53,000 nucleotides of DNA, taken from the NCBI GenBank assembly GCA_028870715.1, contig JAGWOZ010000004.1, positions 1 to 53,000 on the forward strand, given 5' to 3'. The DNA is from Betaproteobacteria bacterium. GTDB lineage: Bacteria > Pseudomonadota > Gammaproteobacteria > Burkholderiales > Burkholderiaceae_C. Each line of letters starts with the position of its first letter. The first letter of the stretch is position 1. This document shows, piece after piece, positions 28,785-39,405 of this stretch. Below the pieces are notes generated by a model that did no database searches, was not told where the DNA came from, and saw nothing but the letters and a program-made list of their open reading frames with translations. The position numbers and the translations under genes are program-made.

Positions 28785-29141
28785 CGCAGAGTTCGAGTGT
28801 GGGATCCCGAACTGTAGCGCGTGGGACTGTGTAACTGCCTGCCAAGGTCCCACCAATCCCCACCGCCAGGCGCGCCGTTCCTTGCGTTGGGTGTCCCGTT
28901 GCGCCGGACGTCGAACGCCGCCACACGATGGGTGTGGCGCGTGGCGCCGATGCGCGCTGAACCGAGGCTGGGAAGGGGGCGCGGGGCGGCGACGGCCTTT
29001 CTTGCGATCATCCCTCCGTCGGATAACAGCCACCAAGTGGTTCGGTGGCTGCAATGCGCTGCCTTCGCGTGCGCCGTCGCGCATGGCGTTCGTGGACCGT
29101 CATGCGCGCGCAGGAGCTCAGGCGCCGCGCGAAGAATGCCC

Positions 29142-29324
29142 TTATTTCCCAGGCGCGAGCGAGCAGTGCCCGGCATCGGGCGCTGGGCCGTTTCCGAGAG
29201 CCAGAGGGGGCGGTTCGGCAAATCGCTGGTGCGGGGTGCTCGTGCGCCAGTCCAGCACGATCAGCGCCAATAACACAGCCCATAGGGCGCATGTGGCCCA
29301 TGATTTTTTGCACGGAAGTTTCAT
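29142..29324 (-). CDS. small hydrophobic/exported peptide (tentative)
   Basis: MKLPCKKSWATCALWAVLLALIVLDWRTSTPHQRF...: single TM/signal-like segment immediately downstream of yeeE; weak RBS. Confidence 0.35.
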   Translation of the reverse strand: MKLPCKKSWATCALWAVLLALIVLDWRTSTPHQRFAEPPPLALGNGPAPDAGHCSLAPGK

Positions 29325-29338
29325 TGCGCGAATCGCAG

Positions 29339-30514
29339 TCAGCCTTGGATGCTCAGACGCCTGCGCAGGCGCACACCGAGCACGCTACCGAGGAAGGCGC
29401 AGCCAAACCAGACCCAGCCATGCAAGCTGCCGGTCGCGATCCCGGAAAAATAGGCCCCCACGTTGCAGCCGAAGGCCAACCGCGAACTGTATCCAAGCGC
29501 CAACCCGGCCAACACCGACGCGGCCCACGTTCGCGCGTTCAATCTCACACGGGCGTAAGCCTTGCCCCTCCAGCGAGCAGCGATGAGTGCGCCCAGAAGC
29601 AGCCCAAGATCTGTGATGCTGGTATTGTCAGCCAACACGCTGGCGTGAAGTTGCGCCTGTTGCGCTGGCAGGCCCCAGAAAGCGTTGTGACGCAGATCCA
29701 CGCCGAGTGCCTGCACGATCTTGCCGCCCCATAGTCCCAAACCGTAGACGATACCCCATGGCTGTCCTGCCACCACCAGATTGGCTGCACCCAAAAGACC
29801 CAATGCCACGGCCGCGATCCAAACCGCCCCACCCTGCCAACGCGATGGCTGACGTGAACGCAACCGCCAAAGCAACGTCGCCAGCGCGGCGAGCGCACCG
29901 AGTTGCACGGTCAAAGTCTGCCACACACCCAGCACCTTCACGAGATCCACTGGCGGTAGCGCGCCCAGAGCCAGCCAAGCTGGCAGCTGCGCTGCACCAA
30001 AGAAGCTGCCAAACACGAAAGCCGGGAACACCGCGAGGCTTATTGGATGGCCCGCCCCCGCCTTGTACAGCGTGCCCGAACCACAGCCATCGGCGACTTG
30101 CATGGCCGCGCCAAACACGAAGGCGCCAACCAAAAGACTGATGGAAAGCGGCCCGTCGGCCCCTTGCAGCTCGGGATGCGTACCGAGCAATGGCACGCTG
30201 AATACCATCGCAATCGCAATGCCCACGAACTGCGCCCACAGGCCCTTGGGGTCTCGATCGGTGATCCACACCCTCCAACCCGTGGTGAAACCAAACGCCG
30301 CGGCAGACAGCGCAAGACCGTACCCAACGCCGATGCACCACAGAAGTCCCTGACGCCAGCCGACCAGCCAGGTGGTGATGGCAAACCCGGCAAACGCTGT
30401 GCCCAATAGGAGTGCTCGCCGGCCCCACGCAAAAGCACCAGGCGTTTCACGCGCCAGGCGGAGCAAATCCGCCGAGGAGCCCGTTTCGGAAACCGTGTTC
30501 AATGTGCCTGCCAA
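29339..30514 (-). CDS. YeeE/YedE (TsuA-like) sulfur-compound transporter family protein
   Basis: VADGCGSGTLYKAGAGH and FGCNVGAYFSGIATGSLHGWVW Cys motifs; polytopic membrane protein. Confidence 0.9.
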   Translation of the reverse strand: MAGTLNTVSETGSSADLLRLARETPGAFAWGRRALLLGTAFAGFAITTWLVGWRQGLLWCIGVGYGLALSAAAFGFTTGWRVWITDRDPKGLWAQFVGIAIAMVFSVPLLGTHPELQGADGPLSISLLVGAFVFGAAMQVADGCGSGTLYKAGAGHPISLAVFPAFVFGSFFGAAQLPAWLALGALPPVDLVKVLGVWQTLTVQLGALAALATLLWRLRSRQPSRWQGGAVWIAAVALGLLGAANLVVAGQPWGIVYGLGLWGGKIVQALGVDLRHNAFWGLPAQQAQLHASVLADNTSITDLGLLLGALIAARWRGKAYARVRLNARTWAASVLAGLALGYSSRLAFGCNVGAYFSGIATGSLHGWVWFGCAFLGSVLGVRLRRRLSIQG

Positions 30515-31596
30515 ATTTGTCTGAGCTGCGCCCAGAGCTGTTCGGTACGCGTGGGCACATGGACCATGGGCTCATCGGCGCGCGACCAGTCCACCATGGA
30601 GCCAGGATAAAGCCTAACGTTCGGCACATGCAACAGCTGCGACAGGATGAACCAGTTTGTGGCAGCCCAGTGTCCTGTGTTGCAAAACGAGATGACCGGC
30701 TCGACACCCTCAGGCTGAGGCAGGCCTGCAGCGATGCGCTTGAGCACTGCCATGTGTGGGAGTTCGCCGGAGCCGCGCGGAAACCAGCGCGCATTGTCGA
30801 AATTCAACGCGCCCGGCAGGGTGCCAGGCTGAAGCGCTGCTGGCGCCTTGGCTTTACCGAGGTAAAACGCCGCTGGGCGTGCATCCAGCAACAGCACGCC
30901 GCGCGGATCATGCACCGCCTGCACCACCTGTTTTCGGCTAGCCAGAATGGATAAATCCAAGTGCGGCACAAACGCTGAGGGGGGCACTTGCGCAGCCTTG
31001 CGTGTGACACCAAGACCGGCCTGCGTCCACGCAAGCATCCCGCCATTGAGGATTGCCAGGTGCGACACTCCAAGCCATTTAAGCGTCCAGTAGACTCGGG
31101 CTGGAGCGCCGAAGTCGCTCGGGCTGTCGCCGTCAGCCACCAGCACCACACGCGTTCGCGATCCGATGCCTAACCGCCGCAGCAACGCCGTGTAATCTGC
31201 GACCGCAAGCAACTGCCCCGGGTTATCCGCGGGACCGCGCCAGGAAGAATACGGCGCCCACAACGCGCCCGGGATGTGGCCGGCAGCAAAGGTCGATGAG
31301 CCGCCATCATCTTCGCGTATGTCCACTACACGCACCTGCGGCAGCACCGCGTGCAGTTGAGCGGGCGTGAGTAATGGGCCAAACGTGCCTCGGGCCGCCG
31401 GGATCGTGTCCAGACCAACGTCTGGTGAAGTCATGGCGCTCGCGCTTTGACTCAAGGCCCAAGCGGCGAGCAGCCAGAAAAGCACGATGCCACTCTTGAG
31501 ACGCGCCCAGAGGCTGCCTAGCGGCAGGGCCGGACGAACGGAGGAGCGCAGTGGGACGTCGGCCTTCGTGCGGCTTTCGGATCTTGTGGGGTTCAT
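30499..31596 (-). CDS. exported rhodanese-type sulfurtransferase (thiosulfate/3-mercaptopyruvate sulfurtransferase-like)
   Basis: Two rhodanese domains; VDIREDDGGSSTFAAGHIPGAL; active-site loop ISFCNTGHWA; N-terminal signal; 16 nt overlap with the yeeE-like ORF. Confidence 0.88.
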   Translation of the reverse strand: MNPTRSESRTKADVPLRSSVRPALPLGSLWARLKSGIVLFWLLAAWALSQSASAMTSPDVGLDTIPAARGTFGPLLTPAQLHAVLPQVRVVDIREDDGGSSTFAAGHIPGALWAPYSSWRGPADNPGQLLAVADYTALLRRLGIGSRTRVVLVADGDSPSDFGAPARVYWTLKWLGVSHLAILNGGMLAWTQAGLGVTRKAAQVPPSAFVPHLDLSILASRKQVVQAVHDPRGVLLLDARPAAFYLGKAKAPAALQPGTLPGALNFDNARWFPRGSGELPHMAVLKRIAAGLPQPEGVEPVISFCNTGHWAATNWFILSQLLHVPNVRLYPGSMVDWSRADEPMVHVPTRTEQLWAQLRQIWQAH

Positions 31597-31734
31597 GGCC
31601 AACATTGTGAGCAATGCCGGATCCCGTGGGAAATACAGTTTCGCCATACGCATAGAACTGTCGGATATAAAGGCGGCGGATAACACACGAGCCGCCCCTT
31701 ACAGGCCACAACCAGCCGAGCGTGAAGCCTGAGC

Positions 31735-31760
31735 CGGCTGCCGCAAGGCGCCGGCAGCCG
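31735..31760. repeat. inverted repeat (hairpin)
   Basis: CGGCTGCCG-CAAGGCGC-CGGCAGCCG, perfect 9 bp arms. Confidence 0.6.
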
Positions 31761-31817
31761 AAGACCCCGGGCCGCCCCGAAGCGCCAGTACGAGAAAAAC
31801 GAGCACCGGGATTTGGC

Positions 31818-31952
31818 ATGCCCGCATTGCCGAGTCAGCTGCTCGACCTGGGACGCCAAGGGCGCTGCAAAGCTGTGGGCGCCGTCCCGGCGCATCACAC
31901 CGCGCGGCAATGTGCCGCATGCGGACACGTACACCCCGGCAAGCGCAACGGC
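31818..31952 (+). pseudogene. degenerate TnpB (IS200/IS605-type OrfB) C-terminal zinc-ribbon remnant
   Basis: MPALPSQLLDLGRQGRCKAVGAVPAHHTARQCAACGHVHPGKRN resembles TnpB '..FRRQLEYKA..G..V.AVPAHHTS..C..CGHV...NR'; the second CxxC half and the rest are missing. Confidence 0.55.
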
Positions 31953-32079
31953 CGTTTAGTGGGGGCGAAGGTTGGTTCAACGCATTGGCTTGCTGTGTTC
32001 AGCCCCAAAGCCTCGCCCGTCGCGTCTGTGCAGGCCTTTACGGCAGAAGGGAAGAGATTTGTCGCCCCTGCCGCTTTAC

Positions 32080-33561
32080 CTAATACCGCCTCGTTCCACC
32101 CGCCAATGCGATAAACAATCGGGCAGCCAGCGCGACAAGCGGGCGTGTCCACCACGCAACACGACGACGCAGGTGTCGGTCATCGATGGGCACGGCATGG
32201 GCCAACTCACTCTGCACATGCGCAGCTAGCGAACGCGCAAAACGTGCATCGCGAACCATGACGTTGGCCTCGCGGTTGACCAGAAGTGACAGCGGATCAA
32301 TGTTGGAGCTGCCCACGGTTGCCCAAGCTTCATCCACGACTGCCACCTTGCCGTGCAGGTAGGCACGCTGGTATTCGCAGATGCGAACGCCTGCTTGGAG
32401 CAGTTCGCGGTATAGCGCATGCGCAGCCCAGCCAGCGGCCCGGTAATCAATGCGACCCTGCAGCAACAGCGTCACGCGCACCCCCCGCCCCGCAGCTCGC
32501 TTGAGACTTTCTCGAAACGCCTGACCAGGGTAGAAGTATGGTGACATGAGAAGAACTTGCGCACGCGCATGGTCGATCGCGTGGATGTAAGCTCGCTCGA
32601 TCGCGCGGCGCTGCAGGAGGTTGTCCCTCACCACAAGGGCTGCACGCATGCCAGATCGACCATCGGAACAGACGCGGTGCTGCCGACCCTCACCCGCAAA
32701 CAATCGCTTTTGCGGCGCCTGGACCTCTTCGCGCGGTGGCGCCTCGCCACCCCAAGCAAGGAGTTCGTCCAGATAGCGCTTGCGTGCGCTGCGTGAACCC
32801 AGCACATCAGGTCCGGGAGCCCTTCGCAGCTGGCGCTGCACACTGCCCGTTGCCACTGTACGCAGCCAGAGTCGACGCATGCTCCAGAGCGCCTGTTGAG
32901 CCACCAAGCCCCGCACCTGTACCGCGTAGTCCAGACGCGGCTGAGCGGTCCACCCATGATGGATATCCAGCCGATCGTCAATCAGGTTGATACCGCCAAT
33001 AAAGGCTGTTTCGCCGTCAACGACGCACACCTTGCGGTGTAGCCTACGCCAATGCCCACGTTGAATGAGATCCAACCAGCGACGCCACGGTCGGTAGACC
33101 ATAAACTCCACACCGCTTCCATTAAAGAGCGCTTCCAGCCTGGGCACACTTCGAGCCGAACCCAGACCATCCACCATCACCCGCACCTGCACGCCCCTCC
33201 GGGCGGCATCCACCAATGCTGCAGCAAGGTCGAGTGCCAAAGCATCGTCGTGAAAGATATAAGTCTCCAGCCAAATGCTGGTGTGCGCCTTCGCCCATGC
33301 GGCTTTGAGCGCAGGAAAGAGTGCCGTTCCATAAGGCAACAAGTCGACGCAATTACCGGTGGACCACGCCGGCCCTAGCGCCGCGTCCTCGTCACCATCC
33401 GGGTCCAGCCGAGCCCCACCTCCCGGCTGCAGTCGCAGCCAGCGTGCCGCCTGCCAGGTCGCGCGCAGCCAAGCCCGCACGCTGACGAATCGAGCGGCTC
33501 GCCGAGGAGTGCGTCGAAAAGCACTACGGGTACGTACGGGTGTGGCGAGCGGAGCAGGCAT
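32080..33561 (-). CDS. clsB: cardiolipin synthase B-like phospholipase D family protein
   Basis: HRKVCVVDGETAFIGGINLIDD and HGKVAVVDEAWATVGSSNIDPLSL HKD motifs. Confidence 0.9.
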   Translation of the reverse strand: MPAPLATPVRTRSAFRRTPRRAARFVSVRAWLRATWQAARWLRLQPGGGARLDPDGDEDAALGPAWSTGNCVDLLPYGTALFPALKAAWAKAHTSIWLETYIFHDDALALDLAAALVDAARRGVQVRVMVDGLGSARSVPRLEALFNGSGVEFMVYRPWRRWLDLIQRGHWRRLHRKVCVVDGETAFIGGINLIDDRLDIHHGWTAQPRLDYAVQVRGLVAQQALWSMRRLWLRTVATGSVQRQLRRAPGPDVLGSRSARKRYLDELLAWGGEAPPREEVQAPQKRLFAGEGRQHRVCSDGRSGMRAALVVRDNLLQRRAIERAYIHAIDHARAQVLLMSPYFYPGQAFRESLKRAAGRGVRVTLLLQGRIDYRAAGWAAHALYRELLQAGVRICEYQRAYLHGKVAVVDEAWATVGSSNIDPLSLLVNREANVMVRDARFARSLAAHVQSELAHAVPIDDRHLRRRVAWWTRPLVALAARLFIALAGGTRRY

Positions 33562-33669
33562 GCGCTGCGATGGGTCCAGTCCGTGACTCTGACATTACAT
33601 TGCCCAATTGTGCCCGCCCTCGTGGCGGCCAATCGAGAAACCCGTCGAACTTGAAAATCGCAGGGCCCA

Positions 33670-34560
33670 TCAAGAGGGCGGCTGCGCGGGCGTGCCATGG
33701 GACGCTTGGTGCACACCGGGCGACAAAAGGCCCCCGTGCTCGCGTTCGAGCACAACCAGCAACGGTGCATGGTCAGAGAGCCGGGCCCACCCCGCCCCCC
33801 AACCCAGGCTAACCAGTCGGGCTGCGTACCCGCGCGCATAGATGCGGTCCAACGGCATCAGTGGAAGCCGCGCAGGGTAGGTACGCACGCGCTGACGCCA
33901 GCGTGGCTTGCGCGCATCGCGCCGCTGCGTAACCCTTGTGGATACATCGGTCAACTGAACGGCACCGAGTTCGGCGCCGAGCTGGCCGCGCCAGTCGTTG
34001 AAGTCTCCAGCCACGATAACGGGTTCGTCAGGCGGAACCTGGCTCGTGATGTAGTGAACCAGTCGCGCAATCTGGCGCTTGCGGCCCCCGCCGAAGAGGC
34101 CAAAGTGCACCACGATGGCGTGCAGCGTTTGCTGTGCCGGCGCGGCCTCGGGGACCGGCACACACAGACGCACATGGAGCAGCCCGCGCTGCTCGAACCG
34201 GTGGTCCGATACGTCGTGATGCTTCACGCTCAGGATCGGGTAGCGCGACAGCAACGCGTTGCCGTGCTCGCCATGTCGGGTCACGGCATTGGTGTGGTAG
34301 GCCGTATGCATACCCAGGCCCTCCCCGAGCAACTCATGCTGCGGCTGTTCAGGCCAATGCGCAAACCGCCGGGCGTGGCGCTGGTGGACGAATTGCACCT
34401 CTTGGAGAAACACGAGGTCAGCATCAAGCCCGCGCAGCGCTTCCTGAAGGTCGTGAATGCTGAGTCGCTTGACCGGACCCAATCCCACAACACCCTTGTG
34501 AATGTTGTACGACGCCACACGCAGGGCGCTGGAGGTGGGAGGTGACGCTTGCGATGTCAC
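33670..34560 (-). CDS. endonuclease/exonuclease/phosphatase family protein
   Basis: VASYNIHKGVVG, DLVFLQEVQ, VIVAGDFNDWRGQ, LSDHAPLLV. Confidence 0.92.
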   Translation of the reverse strand: MTSQASPPTSSALRVASYNIHKGVVGLGPVKRLSIHDLQEALRGLDADLVFLQEVQFVHQRHARRFAHWPEQPQHELLGEGLGMHTAYHTNAVTRHGEHGNALLSRYPILSVKHHDVSDHRFEQRGLLHVRLCVPVPEAAPAQQTLHAIVVHFGLFGGGRKRQIARLVHYITSQVPPDEPVIVAGDFNDWRGQLGAELGAVQLTDVSTRVTQRRDARKPRWRQRVRTYPARLPLMPLDRIYARGYAARLVSLGWGAGWARLSDHAPLLVVLEREHGGLLSPGVHQASHGTPAQPPS

Positions 34561-35072
34561 CTTGAATTCTCCGTCCCCAGGCGCCGCGGCAATTGCCGGA
34601 TCGCTTCAGCGTTCGATGCTGAAAAACATCGCCTTGCGGCCTCTTCCCAGGGAAGCCACACCTGCGCGCGATGCTCCCGCGGCGCCAGGGTCACCGGTAC
34701 TGGAGCCGGCAATTCCAGGCTAAAGACGTGCTCGGTGTTCTTCCATACGCCGGGCGCGTAGCGGTGGCGCCACAAGGCATAAATGTCATAGATGTTCGAC
34801 AGGTGCCAATCGCGCAGCGCCGACCACGGCACTCCATCGCAGCCGATGCGAATGCCGGTTTCTTCCGCGACCTCGCGCGCTGCCGTGTCGCTGAGAATCT
34901 CACCCGGCGTATCCACACTACCCGTGACACTCTGCCAAAAACCAGGTTGCCGGGCGCGCTCGATCAGAAGCACATCAAGCTGCCGCGTGTGTATCACGAC
35001 CAGAACGGACACCGGAATCTTATAGATCTCGGCGTGCGCTGGACAGCTTGACGGGGAGGGAGAGGCTGACAT
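34557..35072 (-). CDS. nudB: dihydroneopterin triphosphate diphosphatase (Nudix) NudB
   Basis: FWQSVTGSVDTPGEILSDTAAREVAEETGI Nudix box; ATGA overlap with the downstream EEP gene. Confidence 0.92.
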   Translation of the reverse strand: MSASPSPSSCPAHAEIYKIPVSVLVVIHTRQLDVLLIERARQPGFWQSVTGSVDTPGEILSDTAAREVAEETGIRIGCDGVPWSALRDWHLSNIYDIYALWRHRYAPGVWKNTEHVFSLELPAPVPVTLAPREHRAQVWLPWEEAARRCFSASNAEAIRQLPRRLGTENSR

Positions 35073-35193
35073 GGGTGAGCAATCGGGGAAATGCCTGCAC
35101 GGCGCTGAACCGCGCCGTGCTCATGTTAGATCCCGAGGCACGTGCTGCCATGACTGGCGAATCCATGCCCTGAGTCTTGATGAGGGCGTTCGC

Positions 35194-36312
35194 TTACGTG
35201 CCGGCACGTCTGCCGCGCACTGCAGTCGCCAATTCACGCAGCAACGCCAACGTGTCGCCCCAACCCAGGCAAGCGTCCGTGATGGAGACGCCGCTTTCAA
35301 GGGGCACTCCAGGGCGCAGCTCTTGCCGGCCTTCACGCAGATGGCTTTCAATCATCACCCCAATGATGCGCCGCTCACCCGCTGCGATGCGCGTCGCAAT
35401 GTCGCGGGCGACTTCGATCTGCCGACGGGGCTGCTTGCCGGAGTTGGCGTGCGAACAGTCGATCATCACCTGCTCACGCCGGCCTGCACGACGCAGGGTC
35501 GCGCAGGCGTCCTCGACTGCCTGCGCGTCGTAGTTCGGGGTCTTGCCTCCACGCAGGATCACGTGACAATCGGCATTGCCGCGGGTCTCGAATATTGCAG
35601 CCACACCCATCTTGGTCATACCCATGAAGGCATGGGCGTTGTCTGCAGCGACGATGGCGTCAGCAGCGACCTGAACCCCGCCGTCCGTGCCGTTCTTGAA
35701 TCCGACAGGGCAGCTGAGGCCCGATGCCAGCTGGCGGTGGCTCTGGCTTTCGGTGGTGCGGGCGCCTATGGCGCCCCAAGCAATGAGGTCACTGAAATAC
35801 TGCGGCGACAGCAGATCGAGAAACTCGGTCCCGGCCGGCAATCCCAGCGCGCCAATCTCCAGCAGCAACAACCGTGCTCGCCTCAGGCCCTCGTTGATGC
35901 GAAAGCTGCCATCAAGCCGCGGGTCGTTGATGTACCCCTTCCACCCGACGGTCGTGCGCGGTTTCTCGAAATACACGCGCATCACCGGAACCAACGCGTC
36001 ATCCAACTCTTCACTGGCCGACGCGAGCAGACGGGCATATGCCATGGCCTGCTCGTGGTCGTGAATCGAGCATGGCCCCACCACAACGACCAGTCGGTCA
36101 TCCGCTCCTTGCAAAACCGCAGCAATATCTGCGCGGCTACGCTCGACGACAGCCTCGACTTGCGACGTCACGGGCAGCTCTTCGAGCAGAAGCGCCGGCG
36201 ACACCAGCGCGCGTACTGCCTTGATACGGGTGTCATCGATGCGGGTCGTGTCGAGGGTCGCGTCGGCACGGCCGGCCTCGCGGTCATGAGAGGGGTCATC
36301 GATGCGTGGCAT
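35194..36312 (-). CDS. aroG: 3-deoxy-7-phosphoheptulonate synthase (class I DAHP synthase)
   Basis: VVVGPCSIHD, RVYFEKPRTTVGWKGYINDP, PAGTEFLDLLSPQYFSDLIAWGAIGARTTESQ, MIDCSHANSGK, GVMIESHL. Confidence 0.95.
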   Translation of the reverse strand: MPRIDDPSHDREAGRADATLDTTRIDDTRIKAVRALVSPALLLEELPVTSQVEAVVERSRADIAAVLQGADDRLVVVVGPCSIHDHEQAMAYARLLASASEELDDALVPVMRVYFEKPRTTVGWKGYINDPRLDGSFRINEGLRRARLLLLEIGALGLPAGTEFLDLLSPQYFSDLIAWGAIGARTTESQSHRQLASGLSCPVGFKNGTDGGVQVAADAIVAADNAHAFMGMTKMGVAAIFETRGNADCHVILRGGKTPNYDAQAVEDACATLRRAGRREQVMIDCSHANSGKQPRRQIEVARDIATRIAAGERRIIGVMIESHLREGRQELRPGVPLESGVSITDACLGWGDTLALLRELATAVRGRRAGT

Positions 36313-36773
36313 GTATCAATCCTTGGCGAACAAATCAGAGTCGATCCTGTTGATGCCCATCGTGGCCCGCCCAGCCAAGCGCAGGGTAAGCGTGAGCACC
36401 GCTTGGCCATATGCGTGCCGCCGCTCGGCGGCACCTGCTTCCATGACAGCCGACGAGGGTGGCAAACACATTGCACAGCTGGAGCTGTTCCGCGAATGCC
36501 GACCGGCGGTTGGATCGCAAGCCCAAAGACGTCCCAACCTGGCTGGTGTTTGGCAATTTCGCCAGCGCTGGCTCACGTGCGCCCGCCTTTGCGGCGGCCT
36601 TCCCTCCTGCCGTGCGCTGCAAGACCGCCTTGCAAGCCCGAATTGGGTCTGGATGGCGCGAACCGCTGTTGGGCCTGTGGTGCGCCAGACATTGGTCGAG
36701 ACCCGAAGCGGTTCGCGCATTGCCCGCCGAATGAAATGGGTGAGGGCAAAAACATTGCCCCTGGCCATTTCTC

Positions 36774-38573
36774 TCACTCCACTGCCTGCGCCTGCCGTAG
36801 GCGGATGTGCAGCTCCTTGAGTTGCTTTTCATCGACCGGGCTTGGCGCATTCGTCAGCAGACACTGCGCGCGCTGTGTCTTCGGAAAGGCGATCACGTCG
36901 CGAATGCTGGCTGCGCCAGTCATCATGGTGACGATACGGTCCAGGCCGAATGCAATGCCACCATGGGGCGGAGCCCCGTATTGAAGCGCGTCGAGCAGGA
37001 AGCCAAACTTGGCGCTTGCCTCCTCCGCTCCGATGCCAAGTGCTGCAAACACCTTGCTTTGCATCTCGGCGCGGTGAATGCGCACCGACCCCCCACCGAT
37101 CTCCCAGCCATTCAGCACCATGTCATATGCCTTGGCCAGACAACGCCCGGGGTCAGTGGCGAGGTAATCGACATGCTCATCCTTGGGCGCCGTGAACGGA
37201 TGATGGCAGGCCACCCAGCGCTGTTCATCGTCGTCGAACTCAAACATGGGGAAATCGACGACCCACAGGGGTTTCCACGCGTCGTCAAACAACCCATGCG
37301 ACTTGCCAAAGTCGCTGTGGCCGATCTTGACGCGCAACGCGCCGAGCGCCGCGTTGACGACTTTGGCACGGTCAGCGCCAAAGAATATGAGGTCCCCGTC
37401 CTGAGCGCCGCTGCGCTGCAAGATCGCCGCGATGGCGGCGTCGTTCAAATTCTTGACAATGGGTGACTGCAGGCCTTCGCGACCCTTGGCCACGTCGTTG
37501 ACCTTGATCCACGCCAGACCTTTGGCGCCGTAGATCTTGACGAAATCGGTATAACCGTCAATCTCGCTGCGGGTCATATCGCCGCCGCCCGGCACGCGCA
37601 GCGCCGCCACGCGCCCGTCCGAAAGTTCAGCGGCCGCAGCAAACACCTTGAAGTCCACGTCGCGCATCACGTCCGTGAGTTCGGTGAATGCGAGCTTGAC
37701 GCGAAGGTCGGGCTTGTCAGAACCGAAGCGCGCCATGGCTTCGGCGTAAGCCATCGTGGGGAACGGATCGGCCAACTGCACACCAAGCACGTCCTTGAAC
37801 ACGGTGCGGATCATTGCCTCGAACAGCGGGCGGATTTCATCTTCCCCGAGAAACGAGGTTTCGCAATCGATTTGCGTGAACTCGGGCTGGCGGTCGGCGC
37901 GCAAATCCTCGTCTCGAAAGCATTTGGTGATCTGGTAGTAGCGGTCAAAACCGGCCACCATGAGCATCTGTTTGAATAGCTGCGGCGACTGTGGCAATGC
38001 GAAGAAGTACCCGGCGTGGACACGACTCGGCACAAGGTAATCCCGCGCCCCCTCCGGTGTGCTCTTGGTCAGCATGGGAGTCTCGATATCGATGAATCCC
38101 TGTGCGTCCAGGTACTGCCGCACGGCCATGCTCACGCGGTAGCGCAGCTTGAGGTTGTGTTGCATCTGGGGGCGGCGCAGATCCAACACGCGGTGTGTCA
38201 ATCGCGTGGTCTCGGAAAGATTGTCGTCATCGAGCTGGAAAGGTAACGCTGCAGATGGGTTCAATACCTGCAAGGTATGGCACAGGACCTCGACCTTGCC
38301 TGAGGCAAGGTTCACGTTTTCGGTGCCTGCCGGGCGCGAACGCACCACGCCGACCACCTGGACGCAGAATTCATTGCGCAAACCCTCAGCTGCCGCGAAC
38401 ATCTCGGCGCGGTCGGGATCGCATACCACCTGCACGAGACCCTCGCGATCGCGCAAATCAATGAAGATGACCCCGCCATGATCTCGCCGGCGCTGCACCC
38501 AGCCGCAAAGGCTGATGCTGTGTCCGAGCAGTGCTTCGGTAACGGCGCCGAGGGTATGGCTGCGTAGGCTCAT
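36774..38573 (-). CDS. aspS: aspartyl-tRNA synthetase
   Basis: [58 protein letters not shown]. Confidence 0.97.
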   Translation of the reverse strand: MSLRSHTLGAVTEALLGHSISLCGWVQRRRDHGGVIFIDLRDREGLVQVVCDPDRAEMFAAAEGLRNEFCVQVVGVVRSRPAGTENVNLASGKVEVLCHTLQVLNPSAALPFQLDDDNLSETTRLTHRVLDLRRPQMQHNLKLRYRVSMAVRQYLDAQGFIDIETPMLTKSTPEGARDYLVPSRVHAGYFFALPQSPQLFKQMLMVAGFDRYYQITKCFRDEDLRADRQPEFTQIDCETSFLGEDEIRPLFEAMIRTVFKDVLGVQLADPFPTMAYAEAMARFGSDKPDLRVKLAFTELTDVMRDVDFKVFAAAAELSDGRVAALRVPGGGDMTRSEIDGYTDFVKIYGAKGLAWIKVNDVAKGREGLQSPIVKNLNDAAIAAILQRSGAQDGDLIFFGADRAKVVNAALGALRVKIGHSDFGKSHGLFDDAWKPLWVVDFPMFEFDDDEQRWVACHHPFTAPKDEHVDYLATDPGRCLAKAYDMVLNGWEIGGGSVRIHRAEMQSKVFAALGIGAEEASAKFGFLLDALQYGAPPHGGIAFGLDRIVTMMTGAASIRDVIAFPKTQRAQCLLTNAPSPVDEKQLKELHIRLRQAQAVE

Positions 38574-38664
38574 GATGTGTGGGAGAGATAGGAAGGGTGG
38601 GCAAAAAGTCAGGAATTGCGAGAGTACGCTGCGTGCCGTAGCTGCAGCCGTCTCACGCGCAGGT

Positions 38665-39306
38665 TCAATGCCCCGTGGTCGCGGGCGTGTGGGGGTGGGG
38701 CGCGACGACACCCATTGAAATCACGTACTTAAGCGCCTCATCGACGCTCATCGCCAGCTCCATCACCTCAGCGCGCGGCACCATCAGGAAGAAACCCGAT
38801 GTGGGGTTGGGCGTGGTCGGCACGTACACGCTGATGTGCTCGCTGGGCAGATGTGCGGCGACCTCCCCGGCAGGGGAACCGGTAACGAACGCGATGGTCC
38901 ATGACCCAGCGCGCGGGTATTGCACCATGACAGCTTGACGGAAGGCCTGTCCGCTGCTGGAAAACAGCGTATCCGACACCTGCTTGACACTGCTGTAAAT
39001 GCTCTTGACGATGGGAATGCGTGCCATCAGCCCGTCCCAGCGTGCAAGCCACCATTGGCCAACAAAATTGGCGACGAGCAAGCCTGTAAGCACTATGGCC
39101 GCGAGCACAAGTACAACGCCCACGCCTGGAATGCTCACAAGCCGATCGAGCGCGGGCGCCGAACTCGGGGCTACCGCGCTAAGTGCGCCAACCAGCGCGC
39201 GGAAGATGCCGTCAAACACAGACAACAGCTGCCACAGCACCCAGATCGTGATGGTCAGCGGCAGCCAGACCAGCAAGCCGGCCATAAAAAGGTTTTTTAG
39301 GCGCAT
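38665..39306 (-). CDS. DUF502 family membrane protein
   Basis: [65 protein letters not shown]. Confidence 0.93.
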   Translation of the reverse strand: MRLKNLFMAGLLVWLPLTITIWVLWQLLSVFDGIFRALVGALSAVAPSSAPALDRLVSIPGVGVVLVLAAIVLTGLLVANFVGQWWLARWDGLMARIPIVKSIYSSVKQVSDTLFSSSGQAFRQAVMVQYPRAGSWTIAFVTGSPAGEVAAHLPSEHISVYVPTTPNPTSGFFLMVPRAEVMELAMSVDEALKYVISMGVVAPHPHTPATTGH

Positions 39307-39405
39307 GCGGGCAGCCCGATTGGCGGGCAGGCAAAGGCGGGCGTTGACATCATTGAGCGACGGCGCTGGCTGGGCCGCATCGCCGGAGGACAGGATCCAC
39401 GCAAT

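Noticed and set aside
29027-29051. CAGCCACC-N9-GGTGGCTG hairpin in the rlmJ-yeeE intergenic region
   Set aside because: Perfect 8-bp arms but no U-tract, motif family or context to give it a role.
35071-36984. 637-aa plus-strand ORF opposite aroG
   Set aside because: Antisense shadow ORF; no recognisable motifs, whereas the minus strand encodes a clear DAHP synthase.
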